Below, in pieces: positions 1 to 11,030 of a DNA stretch of 64,000 bases. Source of the stretch: Bubalus kerabau (Eukaryota; Chordata; Mammalia; Artiodactyla; Bovidae); NCBI RefSeq assembly GCF_029407905.1, contig NC_073643.1, positions 37,544,501 through 37,608,500 of the forward strand, written 5' to 3'. Position numbers and translations under genes: made by a program. Numbering within the stretch: position 1 is the stretch's first letter; every line of letters starts with the position of its first letter. The notes under the pieces were generated by a model. It saw only the letters and a program-made list of their open reading frames with translations. It searched no databases and was not told where the DNA came from.

Positions 1-122
1 GGAAATGGCAACCCACTCTAGTATTCTTACCCCAAGCATCCCATGAATAGAGGAGCCTGGTGGGCTACAGTCCATGGGGTTGCAGAAGAGTTGAATATGA
101 CTTAGTGACTGAGCACACACAG
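1..122 (+). mobile_element. Bov-tA SINE, 3' part, cut by window edge
   Basis: The sequence matches the BovA body of Bov-tA in sense orientation, from 'ggaaatggcaacccactc' through 'tccatggggt' to a degenerate 'gactgagcacacac' tail. The tRNA-like head lies outside the window. It is diverged from younger copies, for example in the 'cccaagcatcccatgaat' stretch. Confidence 0.9.
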
Positions 123-897
123 CAAAATGTTGCCTAACATAAAATGAATCTACCCAAGCGAAATCTTCCTAAGAATACACATCACACTGACGTTCCTTCA
201 GGTGGGGTGGCCTGTCACAGGGCATTCCGTCTAAGTGGGTGTCTGCAGTGGGCCATTAGTCACTTTGGAGAAGGAGGAGGATCTTTGTGTTACCAGTGAC
301 CAGAGGACATCACTATGAGTTGAGTCTGAGTTTTCGCTCTCAACAGAGCGAGATTGACAATCTCTGCTGAGAGGCTGAACCTCTCAGTAGTGGGAGAGTG
401 AAGGGCTGCATTCATCCCTGCAGAGAGACTGAATGTCATTGAGCTATGGAAGCTCAGGGCTTTTCGTCTTTAGCGGATCCCAGTTTATTGGTCTTTGTTA
501 TAGCTTTTACACATGCTTTCTTACTTTTATCCATTTAATTTTAGGCTTTATACTGGACTGGATAAGATTCTCTGGATACACCCAGAATATTATGAATATA
601 ATATATGGGTATCTTAAGGGTGCTGTGGCTAGAACTGAAACTAAGCACCATCATTCATACACGCAAAGCACTCTGCATGCCCCATGTTGGGAACTCTTGC
701 CATAACTGAATGAAATGGGCTGTGCAGGTTGACGACAGGGAGGGTAGGGAATTTGAGAAGCTAGGGCACATAAAGGGTATATTCTCTGCTCCGGCCTCCA
801 TGCAGGCACAATGCAGGCCCCATGCTGTCGCATCTTCTCCGTGTTTTCTAAGGCAAGGTAGAAATGTGGATTTTTTTTTTTCTATGACTTCTCCCAG
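123..897. other. Non-coding flank, no recognised repeat
   Basis: I see no gene or familiar repeat here. The open frame at 433-705 has no recognisable domain, overlaps a hairpin cluster and looks like chance. A T-run lies at about 871-881 next to the following L1 end. Confidence 0.5.
335..456. other. Cluster of small perfect inverted repeats (hairpins)
   Basis: Perfect stem-loops follow one another. They are 335-350 (6-bp stem, 4-nt loop), 350-364 (6 bp, 3 nt), 367-387 (8 bp, 5 nt), 406-423 (5 bp, 8 nt) and 440-456 (6 bp, 5 nt). The first two share base 350. No known repeat or RNA family is recognised. The cluster may be a structured transcript, a transposon remnant, or chance. Confidence 0.45.
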
Positions 898-1245
898 TTT
901 TTAAATTTATTTTTAAACTTTTACTTGGATGATAATTACTTTACAGTACTGTGATGGTTTCTACTGTATATCAGCATGAATCAGCCATGGGTATGTATGG
1001 GGGACGCATGTTCCCCCCTCCACTTAAACCTCCATCCCACCTGCCTCCCCATCCCACTCCTCCAGGTTGTCACAGACCACAGACCACAGCTTTGGGTTCC
1101 CTGTGTCATACAGCAAATTCCCACTGGCTATCTACTTTACATACGGTAATGTGTATGTTTCAGCGCTACTCTCTTAAATCATTCCATCCTCTCTGTCCCC
1201 CGAGCTGTGTCCAAAAGTCTGTTCTCTATGTCTGCATCTTCACTG
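898..1245 (-). mobile_element. L1 3' end (ruminant L1), antisense
   Basis: Read on the minus strand it carries the ruminant L1 3'-UTR signature: 'catagagaacagac', 'atagccagtgggaatttgct', 'acccatggctgattcatg', then 'actgtaaagtaatta' and an A/T-rich tail. The open frame at 951-1256 lies wholly inside this UTR and is not a gene. Confidence 0.85.
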
Positions 1246-1517
1246 CTGCTCTATAGGTAGGTTCATCAGTACTATCTATTGGCAGTATTTTAAATTGTGC
1301 TAAAATACATACAAAACTTACCATCTCACACAGTTTTAAGTGTATAGCTCAGTTGCACTACATGCACACTGTCGTGCAGCCAGTCTCCAGAACTTTCTTT
1401 TCCTTGTGAAACTGAAACTGTACCCATTAAACAACTCCCCATTGCCCCTCCCCCAGCTCTTGACGACCATCCTTCTGCTTTCCATCTCTGAGTTTGACTA
1501 CTTTAGGGACCTCATAT

Positions 1518-1520
<3 letters not shown>

Positions 1521-1548
<28 letters not shown>
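1521..1548. repeat. (TG)14 microsatellite
   Basis: An uninterrupted TG dinucleotide run that forms the tail of the adjacent antisense CHR SINE. It is probably length-polymorphic. Confidence 0.95.
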
Positions 1549-1654
1549 GCTGTACCACACAGAATGTAGTATCTTGTTCCCTGACCAAGGAACAAACTTG
1601 AACCCTCTGCATTGGAAGCATGTAGTCGTAAGCACTGGACCTCCAGGGAAGTCC
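1523..1654 (-). mobile_element. CHR-type tRNA-derived SINE inside L1
   Basis: The minus strand reads as a CHR SINE: 'ggacttccctggaggtccag', a B-box-like 'gggttcaagtttg', then 'ggtcagggaacaagatac', ending in (CA)n. It is flanked by 'ctcatataagtg' (1511-1522) and 'ctcaaataagtg' (1655-1666). This is a 12-bp target duplication with one mismatch that splits the L1 sequence. Confidence 0.8.
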
Positions 1655-1870
1655 TCTCAAATAAGTGGAATCATAGGCAATGCTTGTGTTTTTGTGATGG
1701 GCTTGTTTCACTTAGTATAATGTCTTCAAGGTTCCGTCTATGTTGTAGCATGTGTCAGACCTTCCTGTTTAAGGCTGAATAATATTCCTTTGTATGTATA
1801 GGCCACCTTTTATTTACCCATTCATCCATTGATCAGTACTTGGATTGTTCAGCAACGAATTTATCAAAGG

Positions 1871-3105
1871 AATTGGAAGCACAGTGTGACAAAAAAAATT
1901 TCAGGTGTCTGGATTTAGGACATGGGCTGCCATTTGCATCAGCTGCCCTACAAGGATAATAAAGTTACACATGGACGTTTTTATGCACTCATTGCTATCG
2001 GTCACGGAAACCTTGAAAGTGCAGAGGATAAAGTAACCCCGGAAATCACACTAATGGGTCAGGCCTCCATCTACTTAAAGGCTTGATTTGTTCTGTAAGT
2101 GAAATTTATGGAGCATTATCAGAGACTTTTCAGGACACCCTGCACTTATATTTAATACTGAATGTGGTTAAAGTCCTAAAGCAAACTTGGCAGCAGTTCT
2201 TTGGGAAGCAGCGTACAAGGCCTTGCATGGAGCTTAGCCCAACAGCAGGCACTAGCAAGTGCAGGAGGAATGAATAAATTTCAGACCCAAGTTGCACTCA
2301 GTCCCTGTTATCTGGTACGCTGCTAGAGAAATGAAATCTTTTGCCAAAGCAGCCAACCTGAGCACAGCCTGAGGGCTAATCAAGTGAAAGCTTCCTGCCC
2401 ATGTGCAGTGGCTGCCTGACTCGGAGTTTCACAGAGATGTCTCCTTACTGTGCCTTGATTTGCTTGTGGTTAAGGGCTGATGACAGACCACGCAGCACAT
2501 CACCTGGATTCCTTGGATGCATGTAACAAGGCCTCTCTACGCTCCTGTGGACAACAAACAAAAGCCCCAAATACGTGTTTCCCAGGCAGTTATTATTTTA
2601 CTTTCATTGCCACAAAGCTTGGTTTATAAACCAGAGAAGATGAGGGAATGAGCTGTGGAAACAATTCCTGCTTCTCTCCCAATATGAACAGTGCCTATGA
2701 TTTACTCAGAGATGTGAAGAATTTATGAACAGTTGGTCTTAAAGTAGTGGCTTGGCTCTTTAGCAGTCTTCCATGTCACTTGCCCCTCTGGTTGGGTCCT
2801 TCCCCTGGTAAATATGTTCCCTTAGGACCGTGCTTTTTAAGGTTTCTGTGTTGGTATTGACATAGATGCTGATAAAAGGATTTATGTTCTCAGATTCCTT
2901 TGAAGGAAACATTGAGTGACTAAGAGAGATTTACTAGAGATCTGTTCAGCCTCAGTTAAGTGTGAATATCGCCTGCTTGTGGGGTACGTGATAGCAGTAT
3001 ATGAGGAGTGCCTGCAGCTTCCCCTCCTCTTTTTTTTTCCTTATTTCGATTTGATGAAATGGTAATGGACACAGTTATAGGGCTTTCCATCAACTACTTT
3101 GGACA
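1871..3105. other. Unique non-coding DNA
   Basis: No gene, RNA or clear repeat is recognised in about 1.2 kb. The 64-codon frame at 2083-2277 shows no domain and no coding-like composition. Confidence 0.5.
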
Positions 3106-3117
3106 TTAATTTTTAAA

Positions 3118-3355
3118 AATTTAATTAATTAACTGATTTTTGGCTGCTCTGGGTTTTCCTTGCTGTGCATAGCCTTTGTGGATCATGGGCTTTAGTTACT
3201 CGGGCTTCCGCAGTTGCATTGTGTGGGCTCTAGAGCATGGGCTCAGTAATTATGGGACACGGGCTTAGTTGCTCCATGCCATGTGGGGTCTTCCCAGACT
3301 AGGGATCGAACCACATCCTCTGTATTGGCAGGTGGATTCTTCACCACTGACCACG
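3118..3355 (-). mobile_element. CHR-type SINE, antisense
   Basis: It matches the long CHR form in reverse: 'tttggctgctctgggttttc', repeated 'gggctt...' units, 'tagagcatgggctcagtaat', 'cttcccagactagggatcga', 'attggcaggtggattcttca'. 'ttaatttttaaaa' at about 3107 and a close copy at about 3357 are a plausible target duplication. Confidence 0.85.
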
Positions 3356-3570
3356 TTAATTTTTTTAAAAGTTACTTTTTCTACCAAATGCTTAGGACAT
3401 TACTTTTTTAAAGTATTAGTAGCTCTCCTTTTCTATAGAATCATTTGAGGGGGGGGGGCATTTCTTTTCATCCTTCACAGGGTCAGAGTAGTTATCAAGG
3501 GAGGAAGAATGGCCCCAAATTTAGACTTTTGACATCATCTGCAAATGAAGGGTGACATAGAATCATATAG

Positions 3571-3708
3571 AGGGATGGAATGGGGAGGGAGGAGGGAGGA
3601 GGGTTCAGGATGGGGAACACATGTATACCTGTGGCGGATTCATTTTGATATTTGGCAAAACTAATACAGTTATATAAAGTTTAAAAATAAAATAAAATTA
3701 AAAAAAAA
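3571..3708 (+). mobile_element. Bovine L1 3'-end insertion with perfect target duplication
   Basis: A short 5'-truncated L1 copy of the 'gtggcggattcattttgata' lineage ends in 'aaaaataaaataaaatta' and poly-A. It is flanked by a perfect 12-bp duplication, 'agaatcatatag', at 3559-3570 and 3709-3720. This fixes both ends and indicates a fairly recent insertion. Confidence 0.95.
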
Positions 3709-3745
3709 AGAATCATATAGATACATTCACAGGATTTTAACTAGT

Positions 3746-3956
3746 ATTGTTGTTGTTTAGTTGCTAAGTCATGGCCAACTCTTGTGACCCCATGGACTGA
3801 AGCCCACCAGGCTTCTCTGCCATGGGATTTCCCAGACAAGAATACCAAAGTGGTTTGCCATTCCCTTCTCCAGGAGATCTTCCCAACCCAGGGATCAAAC
3901 CTGTGTTTCCTGCATTGGCAGGCGGATTATTTACCACTTAGCCATCAGGGAGACTG
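3746..3956 (-). mobile_element. Bov-tA SINE, antisense
   Basis: A full-length antisense Bov-tA: 'gttgctaagtcatggccaac', 'gaccccatggactg', then the complement of the tRNA-like head. It is flanked by 'ttaactagt' at 3737-3745 and 3957-3965. Confidence 0.95.
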
Positions 3957-3965
3957 TTAACTAGT

Positions 3966-5178
3966 CTATGTAAAGATAAATCACAATTTTTATAAGATTT
4001 CTGGGTGTTTGTACAAAAGGCCTCAAAAAACCAGAAGCTTCCTGGGCCTCTTCTGACGTGGAAGAGGCCCTGTTGATTTTGCCTGCTTTTAGACAAGTAC
4101 TACTAATTAAAGCTGTATTGTACCTTGGATTGCTTTTTGCCAAACGCCTAAAGTCTTGAGTAGAAGCATGTGCTTCATATTGCAAAGCAAAACAAGCAAA
4201 ACCTCAGTAGTATTGACTTGGGAAAACTGACCTTTATGTTAACATGTCATGTTAGCCAAAGCCTTAAGAAACTCTGAAAACAAATGTCCCCAGGTTACGA
4301 GTATGAAGTGTGTACTTCTGCTTTTTCTACCATTTGCAGTTCATGTAACTATCACAGATCATTTGTGTTAATTGTGGAAAGAAAAGACAGATAAACAAAA
4401 GGGGGAAACGAAAATCATCCAAATCCTACTACTTAGGCACTCTTAATATCTTCATGTTGATTTCCTTCCTATCTTTTTTCTGTGAGTATATACATGAAGT
4501 TCGTAGATGTATAACATGTGTACATATGTTAACCAGACTTGCTTTTTATCCTTTTTTCCTACTTCAAATGTTGTGCCATTTTTCTCTTCTAGTTCCTATA
4601 CCTGCCACTTAAGTGGTAAAAGCTTTCTGATACCATTGAGTGGTGGGTTTTTCCTTAGCTGCTACTTGGTGCCCGCTTAGGGGCATGTAGACTGCTGCAG
4701 AAATATTTCTTAATAAGAGTAGTTTTACCCAAACTGAACCACATTGTCTAGCTGAAGAGGTCCATTAGAATCTGAGATACTAAACCAACCATAACACTTT
4801 GACCTAACAATCATGAGTACAGATGGCCACTGCATGTTTTTATTTTAAACTTCTCCTACAGTTCTACCCTTAAACAGTCTTCTACAGTCTTATGAAATAC
4901 TTGTCCATTACTGTGCCTGCGTATTTTCTAATTAGTACAGACATGCTAGATTTGGCTACATACTGTGGGTTCACAGCAAGGAATATGATAGGCCATTGAT
5001 AAGAATAATAGAGTTAGTCTGTGTCTGATACAGGCCACAGCATTTGATAATGAGAAATAAAGAGAAAAGGTGTCTTAAATCATGTACACTTCTTTCCTCT
5101 TGCTTTTGATCACTAGAACCGTGTTTAATCGTTTCATGAATTGCTTGTACATTCATGTTTATGTGTGTATGTGTGTGA
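3966..5178. other. Mostly unique DNA with a probable ancient LINE remnant
   Basis: At about 4375-4640, 'aaaatcatccaaatcctac' followed by 'tgatttccttcctatctttt' and 'cttgctttttatcc' resembles a common ancient LINE 3' region. Nothing else is recognised and no coding signal is seen. Confidence 0.4.
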
Positions 5179-5381
5179 GTGAGTCGCTCAGTCGTGTCCA
5201 ACTCTTTGCAACCCCATGGACTGTAGCCCACCAGGCTCCTCTGTCCATGGAGTTCTTCAGGCAAGAATCCTGGAGTGGGTTGCCATGCCCTTCTCCAGGG
5301 GATCTTTCTGACCCAGGGATCGAACCTGGGCCTCCTGCATTGCTGGCAGATTCTTTACTGTCTGAGCCATGAGGGGAGCCC
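5179..5381 (-). mobile_element. Bov-tA SINE, antisense
   Basis: A clear antisense Bov-tA: 'gtcgctcagtcgtgtccaac', 'agggatcgaacctgggcctc' (B-box complement), 'ctgagccatgaggggagccc'. Overlapping frames on both strands are SINE translations. Confidence 0.95.
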
Positions 5382-6714
5382 AGTATATATACCCCTATGT
5401 GTGCACATGTGCATATGGGCTTGCGTTGGTGCCTGTTGGTGAGCATCTAGGTTTGGGCAGAAGTTACTGTTAGTATCCATAGTATCGTGGCAGTTCAGCT
5501 GGTCTCAATTGAAGATTTACTGTGTTTGTCTTCTCAGGGGTACCTGTAGTCTGAATATGTAGCCTGCTGGCTCATCTCTATTTTTAAGTTGCTATCCCAC
5601 TTGGTCTGAAGCCTTTGGAAACACACTGTATTTCTGCTATGGATGGATTGGTTGGCAGTGAGAGACCAGTAAACTTATTCTCTCATAGGCATTTAATGAC
5701 GTTCAAACATTGGTGATGCCATTTAAGAGCAGTTTTGACAAGTAGTCCCTCTGCTAAAGACCCTGGCTGCAGGTTAGAATACTGTTAGACCATCAAAATG
5801 TTAAGCAAATAAATCTTGAGTTTGCTATTGAACATGAGATGAGGCTGTGCCTATTTTTAATTTCCTGGGGGATTCAGGAATAGCTATTACATGGCCCGCT
5901 ATTTTTTTTTTTTTTTGTCTACTTGTTGTTAGTATTGTAAATTAGATGACGACTCTTGTCCACAGTTATTTCAAGACTTCTGCAGGGAGTTATTTATAAG
6001 GGATTTTTAAAATAAAATCTCATTCATTCTTATGCCATCTAATCATCTCTTTGCCTTGGCTAGATCTAGTCAGTGAAAAAGAAAAATCAGAATTAGATGT
6101 GGAAGGAGGCCAGAAGCAGGGGCAGAACATGGCAGTGGAAATATCAAAATCAGGGCATTTGTGAAGCGCATTGTGATTGTAAATGGAAGGAAAGAATCTT
6201 TAAAATAGATCTGTTCTGACGTTTTTATTTTTTATTTTTTCCTTAAAAGATTTGTTATCTATTTTTGTAGCCTTGTCTAAGGCAGGGCCACTGGTCCAGG
6301 ATCCATGAGGTCACCTGCCAGCCCTGCACTCCATTCTGATCAGTTTTTCTGACCTAGTGAGGAAGCCCCTTTAACAGGAGAGAAGGAATGGAGAACAGTG
6401 AATCCAGGAGCTCAGGTGGTCCATTTGGCCTGAGGGGACCTGTGTCTTGTTTCCCTGGAGCCCAGCCTCTGAGTGCTGGAGTGCTTCCTTATCATATGTC
6501 CTTTTGCTGGAAGCTGCATCTTTGATGTATTTTCCAAGTGCCACACTCTAGTACCTACCTTAGTGAGAAAGTAAGGATGAAGAAGGCTTATGGATCACCA
6601 TAAGAAGGCTTATGATCACCATAATATGACTACACACATTAAGGCTTGGTTTGATGTAAGTTTGCATTCGGTAACCATTAGCTGTTGGCAGTATTTGTAC
6701 TGAATTTATAACAA
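5382..6714. other. Unique non-coding DNA
   Basis: No gene or recognisable repeat. It contains a 14-nt T-run near 5903 and a short direct duplication at about 6582-6624, where 'aagaaggcttatg' plus 'atcaccat' occurs twice in tandem. Confidence 0.5.
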
Positions 6715-6855
6715 CTCCTGATAACAACCCAGTGAATTTGCATGAATGTCAGTCCCATTTTATTGACGAGAATATTGAGTCTTAGGAGAGTGAAATACCT
6801 CACTTACCGAGCTATCAGTGGCTGCATCTGGGTTTGAATCCAGGTCGGAAAGATT
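6715..6855 (+). mobile_element. MIR SINE remnant
   Basis: Typical sense MIR order: 'cccattttattgacgagaat', 'gtcttaggagagtgaaatac', 'gggtttgaatccaggtc'. No boundaries are preserved. Confidence 0.8.
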
Positions 6856-6929
6856 ACAAAACTTATTCTCATAAGCACTGATTATATTAGAGATCTGTAT
6901 CATGTATGTAATGGGTGTTTGCTGTTGTC

Positions 6930-7045
6930 AGTTATTTTGTAGACATTCTTATGTAATCTTTATGAAACCCAGTGATGTTGGTGTGATCTGACTCACCCAA
7001 GATCACAGAGCTTACAAGAGGTAAGGTGAAGTTGTGAATTCTATT
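6930..7045 (+). mobile_element. MIR SINE remnant
   Basis: 'ttatgtaatctttatgaaac' followed by 'ctgactcacccaagatcaca' and 'gtgaagttgtgaattc' follows the MIR core and 3' part, more degraded than its neighbour at 6715-6855. Confidence 0.6.
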
Positions 7046-7339
7046 CTTGATTTTGTTTTCTGTGCTGTCAAACTGATTTCAGTCCTGGAGGCAAAGGAAC
7101 TCGAGGAATTATCTATGTTTTTACCAAAATTAGGCTCTTATTTTTGAGCTGGAGTTCAGCTCTTTCTGCAGCCTCTCTACCCTTCTTGTACGATGATGTT
7201 GGGGATAGTTAGAGGGAACCCACCACCATCCCAGAGAGTGAACATCTGGAATGCCCCTGCTCTGACCAGTGCTAATGGAAGAAGGGACCAGGGGAGACAC
7301 ATCTGTGCATTAGCTTCCCCATCTTAGTTTAGAACAAGG

Positions 7340-7455
7340 GAAATGGGTACTCACTGTGTGATTTGGGGTAAATTCTTAATCCCCATGACTTGAAATGTTT
7401 CCTTATCTGTAAAATTTATAGGATAATTATAAGAAAGTATATTCAGGACACATGA
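7340..7455 (-). mobile_element. MIR SINE remnant, antisense
   Basis: 'ctgtgtgatttggggtaaat', 'tttccttatctgtaaaattt' and 'aggataattat' match the antisense MIR core. Confidence 0.6.
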
Positions 7456-8150
7456 GAACCATGGTATCTATTTCTGTTTTTGCCAGTCGGAGTCTCCTCT
7501 TGCCCTTCTCTGAATTTTGAGGTCTTAAAAGCCAGCTTCATCTAATACATGCTTCTTTGTTAGCCTCTCTTGTATTTCATAAAACAGATTTATTTAGCTA
7601 AGGCTTGACCATGAGGATTTGAATAAGACATCAGTAGTTTCTGCTAATTGATTTTCTTTGCATATAAAGAGGGACTGGACTGGCTATACTGAAATGTAGG
7701 TATTTTCTAGATCACTTACTTCTGGGTTTTTTTCTGCCCCAGATTTTGTTTTTTTAGGAAAAAGGTTTGTATGTGGGCTTCAGAGACCTACTGTTTCAAG
7801 CTTGGTATTCCAAGGACCAATGACTCCCCAGTGTAGACCTTCAGAAGTACAGTGCAGTGCAGGAGAAGAAAGCAGACAGAACTGAGGTTTTGGCCAGGAG
7901 CCAGTTGCAGGTGTCAAGGATGGGTAACAGGCAGTGGACACTGGTTTGACATCACAAAGGCACCAAGCAAGCACAGAGTGGGTTGGATTTTCCCAGATCC
8001 TCTTTTTTCCCCAACTTCCATTTGTTACAGGGCTCAGCCACCTTTACTCCAACCCTCTTGCTTACTGGTCCCCTTGTAACCATCTCTTAATTTATTACTT
8101 ATCATTGATTCAGTACCATTCTGGGAAATTAGGAAAGAAGACTGCCATGT
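7456..8150. other. Unique non-coding DNA
   Basis: No gene or repeat recognised. The frames at 7780-7974 (minus) and 7852-8155 (plus) overlap one another and show no domain. Confidence 0.5.
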
Positions 8151-8358
8151 GGTAAGTCACTTCAATCATATCTGACTCTTTGTGACCCTATGGACTGTAG
8201 CCCACCAGGCTCCTCTGTTCATGGGATTCTCCAGACAAGCATACTGGAGTGGGTTGCCATTCCCTCCTCTAGGGGATCTTCCCGACCCAGGGATTGAACC
8301 CGCATCTCCTGCATCGGAAGGCGGATTCTTTACCCCTGAGCCACCAGGGAGGCCTGGG
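8151..8358 (-). mobile_element. Bov-tA SINE, antisense
   Basis: Antisense Bov-tA with 'gaccctatggactgtagccc', 'agggattgaacccgcatctc' and 'ctgagccaccagggagg'. It forms an inverted pair with the sense copy 58 bp downstream. Confidence 0.95.
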
Positions 8359-8416
8359 ACGGAGACTAGAGCCTCACATATAAAAGGGGTATTTGGTAGC
8401 CTCCAGTAGTACAGAA

Positions 8417-8610
8417 GTGCTTCCCTTGTGGCTCAGCTGGTAAACAATCCACCTGCAATGAGGGAGACCTGGGTTCAGTCCCTGGGTTGGGAAGATCCCC
8501 TGGAAAAGGGAAAGGCTACCCACTCCAGTATTCTGGCCTGGAGAATTCCCTGGACTGTACAGTCCATGGGGTCACAAAGAGTCAGACACAGTTGAGCCAC
8601 TTTCACTTTC
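8417..8610 (+). mobile_element. Bov-tA SINE
   Basis: Sense Bov-tA from 'gtgcttcccttgtggctcag' to 'actttcactttc'. The flanks 'agtagtacagaa' (8405-8416) and 'agtaatatagaa' (8611-8622) are a target duplication with two mismatches, indicating moderate age. Confidence 0.95.
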
Positions 8611-8721
8611 AGTAATATAGAAATTCAGAGAACTTGAAGGAAGCTTCACTTAATCAATTCACTCTTCATTCTGAAAGGTGCCCTCAGCCTGCTAACTGCC
8701 TACGTTGTTTAGAAGGCTGCT

Positions 8722-8965
8722 GTATTTGTTATCACTTTTATGCGACAAACTATCCACAGACTTTGTGACTTAAAACAATGGATGGCTTCATATAGTTCCT
8801 GTAGAAGGGGAAACTGGGAGTGCCTTAGCTGGGCTGTTCTGGGCCAACTTCATCTCAGTGGATATCAGCCTAGGTGGCTGAATCCTCCAAAGGCTTGGCT
8901 GGGGCTGGATGATTTATTCCTTAGCTGTCTCACTTGCATACCTGGTTACTGGGTGTTGGTTGTGG
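8722..8965 (+). mobile_element. Probable MLT1-like LTR remnant
   Basis: 'gtatttgttatcacttttat...acaaactatccacag', then 'tttgtgacttaaaacaatgg' and 'gctgggctgttctgggccaa' follow the MaLR/MLT1-type 'cttagtggcttaaaacaa' region. The frame at 8740-8982 lies within it. Confidence 0.55.
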
Positions 8966-10028
8966 GCAGGTTGTTAAATTAGGTGTTGGAATAACTGCAA
9001 AATGTAAAGAGAAGTCATTAAAAGAAAATCTAAAACATTCACGTTGCTTTGCAAGTGTCTTTACATTATCACTCCATTTCAACTGAACCCAAATTGGAAG
9101 TCATAGACTCTAAATTTTAAGTGTTTATATCAAGAAAGAGCCTATAGAATCCTAAACTGGTAACATATGTCCAAAAATAGTTCTCAATCTACTTTAAAAG
9201 ATGGATGAAGGAATGAACACCCTGTGTGTTAAAATAAGATACTTGACGTATGTATGAATAATTTTGTATGATTTCTTCTCTTGTGATTAACTCAGTATGT
9301 GCTAGTCTCAAACATGGTGAAAAGAGGACTCAAGTTTCACAGGCTTTCTCTTACAGTTTAATTTTTACAAAAGGAAGTTTAATACATTCTGTTCTTCCAA
9401 GAGTCATATAAATCAAGGCATTACTTTTTTTGCAATATTGCATTTCATCAAATCTGAGATGCAGAGTTTTAGAAATGCAAATGCATTCAACCATCTTGTT
9501 ATTTAACTGGCAGTATATTTCCTGCCTTATTGCTTCATAAATTACAATTGTTATCTTACATTTGGTGAAGCACAGTATGTCTTATGATTTTATTTTCTAG
9601 AAAACATGTTAAATACTTGTTAATTGCTCATTATAGTTGAGGTGGGCATATCTGCCCAGCTGTGGTTTGGCCAAGTCTGTCTAAATGTATTAATAAAGTT
9701 TTTTAAAGCAATGGTTTCTTTTAAAAAGTGAAAAACTCATATTTTATCTTCTTTGAGTGAAAGTAATCATCACATCTGTGTGTCTCATTTTTCTCATGTG
9801 TCAAATAAGAGTGGCCATAAATTAGGTCTAAAAAGTCTCTGTCAGTTTGATTATCCTAATATTCTAAATCTTTTCTAGAAGAAAACAGAACTTAATTCTT
9901 CATGTGCGTGGTTGGGGGAGAGTCAGAAATTTTTTATAGTAGGATGAAATCCATCAATCCTCTCCAATAAATAGTGCTCATGAGAGCATAATATCAGAGT
10001 TTGTGATTTCAGGAGGGTCATGAACTCT
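8966..10028. other. AT-rich unique DNA
   Basis: About 1 kb without gene, RNA or recognised repeat. Confidence 0.5.
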
Positions 10029-10242
10029 TGGGCTTCCCACGTGGCTCTAGTTGGCTCTCTGCCAATGCAGGAGATATGGGTTCAATCCCTGGGTCAGGAA
10101 GATCCCCTGGAGAAGGGCATGGCAATCCACTCCAGTCTTCATGCCTAGAGAATTCCATGGACAGAGGAGTCTGGCGGGCTACAGTCCATCGGGTCGCAAA
10201 GAGTCAGACACTACTGAAGCGACTTAGCATGCACGCACGCAT
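10029..10242 (+). mobile_element. Bov-tA SINE
   Basis: Sense Bov-tA: 'cttgggcttcccacgtggct', B box 'gggttcaatccctgg', 'ggagaagggcatggcaatcc', 'ttagcatgcacgcacgca' tail. The 80-codon frame at 10028-10270 is its translation. Confidence 0.95.
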
Positions 10243-10793
10243 GGACCCCTGCCTCAGAGCCCTTTCCTAAACTTATCTTAGCGTTCTTTGACCTCCAGCT
10301 AAACAGATACTAGGATTTTGCTTCTTGAGTTTAGATTTTTCTGTGTGGTGGTTTTTCCTTTGTGAAAAACAGGTGAAATAGAACTTTTTTGAATTATTAG
10401 TTTATCCGTTGCTAATATCCTCCACTTTAATCTGGCTAGAATCCTTACTTTTCCTTTGCCCCAACCATAGATACTGTAAATGGGGCCCTGGTACTGAGGA
10501 TAAAGGACTGAATACACATATGGAGGGGGGAAAAAAGCTCTCAAAATACTTTTATGAAATGAGATCTTCTTTATAACTCAAACCTATGCCAAATAGGGAA
10601 GTGTGACTAATAAAAAAAAATCATTGTTATATGTTCTGAGTTTTCTTAATCATGTTTGAAGATCTGTGAAATATTTTTCTGTATAGAGGTACAAAGTCTT
10701 GATAAAACCCTAAGGTATAGAGCCTGTTACCAAAATAAGGAGAGCACCAGGTTTGACACCGAAGTGCCTCAAACAGGTTGTTTTTATTTACTC
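10243..10793. other. Unique non-coding DNA
   Basis: No gene or repeat recognised. Confidence 0.5.
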
Positions 10794-10807
10794 TCCAATC
10801 TTTATTG

Positions 10808-11016
10808 GGACTTTCCTGGTGGCTCAGTGGTAAAGAATTTGTTTGCAATGTAGGAGATGCGGGTCCTATCCTTGGGTTGGGAAAATGTAGAGAAGGAAAT
10901 GGCAAGCCACTCCAGTATTATTGCCTGGGAAATCCCGTGGACAGAGGAGCCTGGGGGGCTACAGTCCATAGGGTCACGAGAGTCAGACACAACTTAGCAA
11001 CTAAATCACCACCACA
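10808..11016 (+). mobile_element. Bov-tA SINE with perfect 14-bp target duplication
   Basis: Full sense copy from 'gacttt cctggtggctcag' to a 'caccaccacat' tail. It is flanked by perfect 'tccaatctttattg' at 10794-10807 and 11017-11030, which makes it one of the better-preserved insertions here. Confidence 0.97.
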
Positions 11017-11030
11017 TCCAATCTTTATTG

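Larger units (their letters stand above)
1262..1870 (-). mobile_element. Older L1 fragment, split by a SINE
   Basis: It has the familiar antisense L1M 3'-region wording: 'gtgctaaaatacatacaaaa', 'ccattaaacaactcccc', 'aagtggaatcatag', 'ttcacttagtataatgtctt' and 'gctgaataatattccttt'. It is interrupted at 1523-1654 by a CHR SINE and continues in register afterwards. Confidence 0.8.

Noticed and set aside
951..1256. 101-codon open frame
   Set aside because: It lies inside an antisense L1 3' UTR; no domain, no coding signal.
8417..8500. tRNA gene
   Set aside because: A/B-box-like text belongs to the tRNA-derived head of Bov-tA; no acceptor stem or intact cloverleaf, as in all other SINE copies here.
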